Position numbers and translations under genes: made by a program. 64,000 nt of DNA from Gemmatimonadota bacterium (GTDB lineage: Bacteria > Gemmatimonadota > Gemmatimonadetes > Gemmatimonadales > Gemmatimonadaceae). The notes under the pieces were generated by a model that saw nothing but the letters and a program-made list of their open reading frames with translations, was not told where the DNA came from and did no database searches. The stretch is taken from assembly GCA_020161135.1 (NCBI GenBank), contig JAIUOB010000002.1, positions 186,001 through 250,000 of the forward strand, written 5' to 3'. Position 1 is the first letter of the stretch. Every line of letters starts with the position of its first letter. Positions 61,547 to 64,000 of the stretch are shown here, in pieces.

Positions 61547-63442
61547 CTAGCGGCGGGCGAACCAGTCGCTGATGCTGAAGCCCTGGGGGTCGAGCTCGAA
61601 GTACTGACTCACCGCCCACTTCTGCGTGGTGGGGAAATACGGCGGCGGGTAGCTCATCGCGCAGCGATTGAACGAAATGTCACTGATGTAGCCGTGCACG
61701 TTGGTCCCCGAGAACGTGCTGCCCTGGCCGGCGCGTTGCTGGATGCGTCCGCCCACCTGTCGCACGACGCCGCGGTCGACCCAGTACGCCGTGCCGAGTC
61801 CCGACGGCGGAGAGGGGCGCTCGGTCGCGACGGAGCGCAAGGCGAGCGTGATCGCATGCAACTGCAGGTCGGGCTTGGCGGGGGAGGGACTGAAGTCCTC
61901 GCGCGGCAGCAGCCACCCGGAGTTGTCGTTCTTCCGGCGCTGCTGCGGTGACTGCAGCATGTTGTCGGCCCACAGCACGTTTTCGCCAGCGAAGATGCCG
62001 ATGATGTCGTCGTCGGCCTTGCAGGTGCCGCTGGCCGTGCCCGGATTCGTGGCCTGCCGGAGGTCGTCGAGGACCACGACGTTGTTGCGCGCCGCGAGCG
62101 TGACACGCCCACGCACCGTGCCACTCACGCCCACGCGCCCCTCGACGAAGATCGCCCCGCGGAAGTTGGGGTTGAGCGACGTGCTGAGCGGCCAGAGGTA
62201 CGCGCCGTCGGGACGCGCGGCGACGAGCGGCGGGACGGAGCCGGCTGTGCGCGGCAGCCACTGGCCGCCGGCGTCGGCGGCGGTGAAGACTCCGGTGGCG
62301 GTGAGCCGCGGGTCACCGCCCAGGAAGCAGCGCGCATTCGGATTGTCGAACGCGTCCTGCTTGAGGATCATCTTGAGGCGGTACGTTCCCCCGGCAGACT
62401 CCAGCACCTGGGAGAAGCGCATGGGCGTCGCGGTGAGCGCGCCCACCGTCACCGTGACACCGCAGTTGGGGGAGTACAGCGTCGAGTCGAGCGGACCGGT
62501 CGCACCGGCCGGCGGGACGATCGGACGTCCCGCTGCCCATCCCGCCCCCAGCGTGTTGTTCGTCTGTTGATAGACGCGGAAGTAGCCGTCGTCCGGTCCG
62601 GTGGTGTTGCCGTCGCCGTCGGCATCGACGGCCACGAACTCGATGCGCATGGTCGTGTTCGCGCTGTCGCCCGTGGTGTAGGACGGCGTGAACAGGTAGC
62701 CCGCGCGGGACGCGATGTTGCGCAGGATGTTGAGATCGGCGGTGCCGGGCAGCGCGATGCGCGCGACGATCTGCGCGGCGCCCTTGTCGAACTGGCCGTC
62801 AGCGGCGTTGTACACGCCCTTGGCCGTGGTCACGATGTCCTTGAAGATGGCCTGGGGCGGCGTGCCGTCGGCGATGTAGATGGAGTCGTTCGAGTGGAGC
62901 GGGCCGCTGGCGGTCCACTTGTTGGCGAACCAGAGGATGCTCCCCGAGGCGTTGCGGCCGACATCCGTGAAGTAGGCGTAGCGCGCGAACGAACTCTGGT
63001 AGACCAGGGCCCGGCGGATCGCCACGACCCCGCTCGCGTCGAGCGCCTTGGAGATGATCTCGGCCTGCACGCCGTACTCGCCGGCATTGCCGAGCGAGTC
63101 GACGTTGCCGATGCGCGAAGCCCACGTCCAGCGGCGCACGAGCGAACCGGACAGCGTCGCGCCGTCCTCGAAGGTTTGGTAGCCGGTGAGCGGCAGCGAG
63201 TCGAGCTTGGCGTTGAGGCGGTTGCGCGCCTCCTCCAGCCCCGTGAGCGCCGCGTCGTCGACGAGCGCGGCACGTTCACTCGCGCGCTGCGTGAGCGAGG
63301 TGCCCATGACCAACATGGACGACGCCAGCGCGATGGTGACGGCAACGACCGCCACGATCATGACGGTGACGAGCGCGGCGCCGCGGCGTGGCCGGATGAC
63401 GCGGCGACGCGGCTGTGCCGCAGAGGCTCGGGGCATGGTCAT
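61547..63442 (-). CDS. Exported pilin-like (PilX-type N-terminus) large protein
   Basis: 631 residues. Basic N-terminus (RRRVIRPRRG), then the hydrophobic helix AALVTVMIVAVVAVTIALASSMLVMG, similar to PilX/type IV minor pilins, though the usual Glu5 is absent. Residues about 60-631 are a long beta-rich region with DDGYFRVYQQTNNTL, GRVTLAARNNVVVLDDLRQA; Cys are few (CGVTVTV, ARCFLGG, GTCKADD, NRCAMSY), four at least, perhaps paired. Much longer than PilX (about 200). Could be a surface-assembly adhesin of a type IV pilus. The ATG overlaps the stop of the upstream partial gene (ATGA), so they are co-transcribed. Confidence 0.7.
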   Translation of the reverse strand: MTMPRASAAQPRRRVIRPRRGAALVTVMIVAVVAVTIALASSMLVMGTSLTQRASERAALVDDAALTGLEEARNRLNAKLDSLPLTGYQTFEDGATLSGSLVRRWTWASRIGNVDSLGNAGEYGVQAEIISKALDASGVVAIRRALVYQSSFARYAYFTDVGRNASGSILWFANKWTASGPLHSNDSIYIADGTPPQAIFKDIVTTAKGVYNAADGQFDKGAAQIVARIALPGTADLNILRNIASRAGYLFTPSYTTGDSANTTMRIEFVAVDADGDGNTTGPDDGYFRVYQQTNNTLGAGWAAGRPIVPPAGATGPLDSTLYSPNCGVTVTVGALTATPMRFSQVLESAGGTYRLKMILKQDAFDNPNARCFLGGDPRLTATGVFTAADAGGQWLPRTAGSVPPLVAARPDGAYLWPLSTSLNPNFRGAIFVEGRVGVSGTVRGRVTLAARNNVVVLDDLRQATNPGTASGTCKADDDIIGIFAGENVLWADNMLQSPQQRRKNDNSGWLLPREDFSPSPAKPDLQLHAITLALRSVATERPSPPSGLGTAYWVDRGVVRQVGGRIQQRAGQGSTFSGTNVHGYISDISFNRCAMSYPPPYFPTTQKWAVSQYFELDPQGFSISDWFARR

Positions 63443-64000
63443 GGCGTGGGCACCGACACGCTGCCGGAGATGGCGAGCCCGGAGAGGTTGGGCGTGCAAT
63501 CCTGCACGGCCAGCGCGTACCGGTAGCTCGCCGGGCGTGTGGGCACGCCGCCGTCACGCACGACGTACGACGTGGCCTGCGTGGCCGCGACGGTGCTGAT
63601 GGGCTCACCCCACGTGGCCGCGCCCACCTGCTGGCGCCACAGGACGTAGCGAATGACATCCTTCTCGCCGGCGCCGTCGTCGGTGGCGCGCGGGATGACG
63701 ATCTGCACGAACTGCGAATCGCTGCGCCAGCTCACCGACGCCGCCGACGGCAGCACCGGCGGACGGCCGCACGCACGTGACTGTCGCGCGTTGGCGATGT
63801 TGGGGAGCGGCACCATCCAGCGCACCACCTCCCGCACGTCGCCCTTGGGCGGCGTGGCTTCGTACTGCACCTCGACGGCGCGCAGCGCGTCGATGCGGCG
63901 CGATGCCGCCGTGCCGGTATCCCCCTCGACACCGCGCTTCGCGACGCTCTTGGTGAGCGGCAGCCACGCGCTCGGCACCGAGTCGAGGCCACTGAGCGCG
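63439..64000 (-). CDS. Pilus-associated or exported protein, N-terminal part outside the window
   Basis: The last 186 residues are visible and the frame is open to the edge. Sequence includes TAASRRIDALRAVEVQYEATPPKGDVREVVRWMVPLP, DSQFVQIVIPRATDDGAGEKDVIRYVLWRQQ and SYRYALAVQDCTPNLSGLAISGSVSVPTP. Beta-rich, one Cys pair possible (RACGRP / VQDCTP). It resembles C-terminal parts of minor pilins of the PilW class in location and shape, but I do not recognise the family with confidence. Co-translated with the large pilin-like gene (ATGA). Confidence 0.6.
   Translation of the reverse strand, partial: ALSGLDSVPSAWLPLTKSVAKRGVEGDTGTAASRRIDALRAVEVQYEATPPKGDVREVVRWMVPLPNIANARQSRACGRPPVLPSAASVSWRSDSQFVQIVIPRATDDGAGEKDVIRYVLWRQQVGAATWGEPISTVAATQATSYVVRDGGVPTRPASYRYALAVQDCTPNLSGLAISGSVSVPTP

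Overview
This is 64 kb of very GC-rich bacterial chromosome (codon third positions almost always G or C, frequent GTG starts). The mix of a SusC/SusD pair, many exported proteins with Ig-like (Big2) and carboxypeptidase-regulatory domains, a caa3-type oxidase and lipoproteins that end in short Ala/Pro-rich linkers fits a Gram-negative of the Gemmatimonadota type. That is an inference from gene content, since no rRNA or other phylogenetic RNA marker lies in the window. I see no tRNA, rRNA, CRISPR array, insertion sequence, integrase or phage gene, so this looks like core or lineage-specific chromosome rather than an island.

Layout. 1-5949 (minus strand): an exported PDZ protein (cut by the window edge), a hybrid sensor kinase, leuS and a Tat-exported glycosylasparaginase. 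6063-7976: aspartate ammonia-lyase fused to a cyclic-nucleotide-binding-like domain. 8032-15695: two tandem paralogous giant lipoproteins (Big2 repeats plus a beta-propeller-like repeat region). 15737-19095 (minus): a coupled operon of a lipoprotein, a membrane acyltransferase of the heparan-glucosaminide N-acetyltransferase type and a PBP4-type D-Ala-D-Ala carboxypeptidase. 19320-25128: a small membrane protein, then ctaG and the coxBACD genes of a caa3 cytochrome oxidase on the minus strand. 25442-28332: a substrate-binding lipoprotein translationally coupled to a methyl-accepting chemotaxis protein. 28333-28499 is a long hairpin repeat. 28500-37592: saccharopine-dehydrogenase-like enzyme, CoA-binding protein, a response-regulator diguanylate cyclase, gyrA, a mechanosensitive-channel-like protein and its coupled partner, a small zinc ribbon protein and a zinc alcohol dehydrogenase.

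37709-41341 holds 2-oxoacid dehydrogenase parts (E2 sucB-like and E3 lpd) separated by strong terminators and a small hypothetical gene. 41455-50042: a small exported protein, then (minus) SusD, SusC, a plug-only exported protein, a small protein coupled to an ECF sigma factor, and a class III CoA transferase. 50342-57184 (plus) is a run of closely packed genes: a phasin-plus-histone-tail protein, GHMP kinase, M20 peptidase, a 71-aa protein coupled to a degenerate RNase H, a tiny membrane protein, a double zinc ribbon protein and two uncharacterised proteins. 57277-64000: squalene/phytoene synthase-like protein, a GlcD-type FAD oxidase, a MarR regulator, a non-canonical ThyX and two pilin-like exported proteins, the last cut by the window edge.

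What stands out: catalytic-residue loss in the RNase H and ThyX homologues; the cNMP-AspA fusion; the tandem Big2-propeller lipoproteins sharing a basic C-terminal tail; the lipoprotein-MCP pair; a repeat family (acgacgggagcg-like units) in two convergent intergenic gaps; and terminator-like palindromes that abut start codons (lpd, ctaG).
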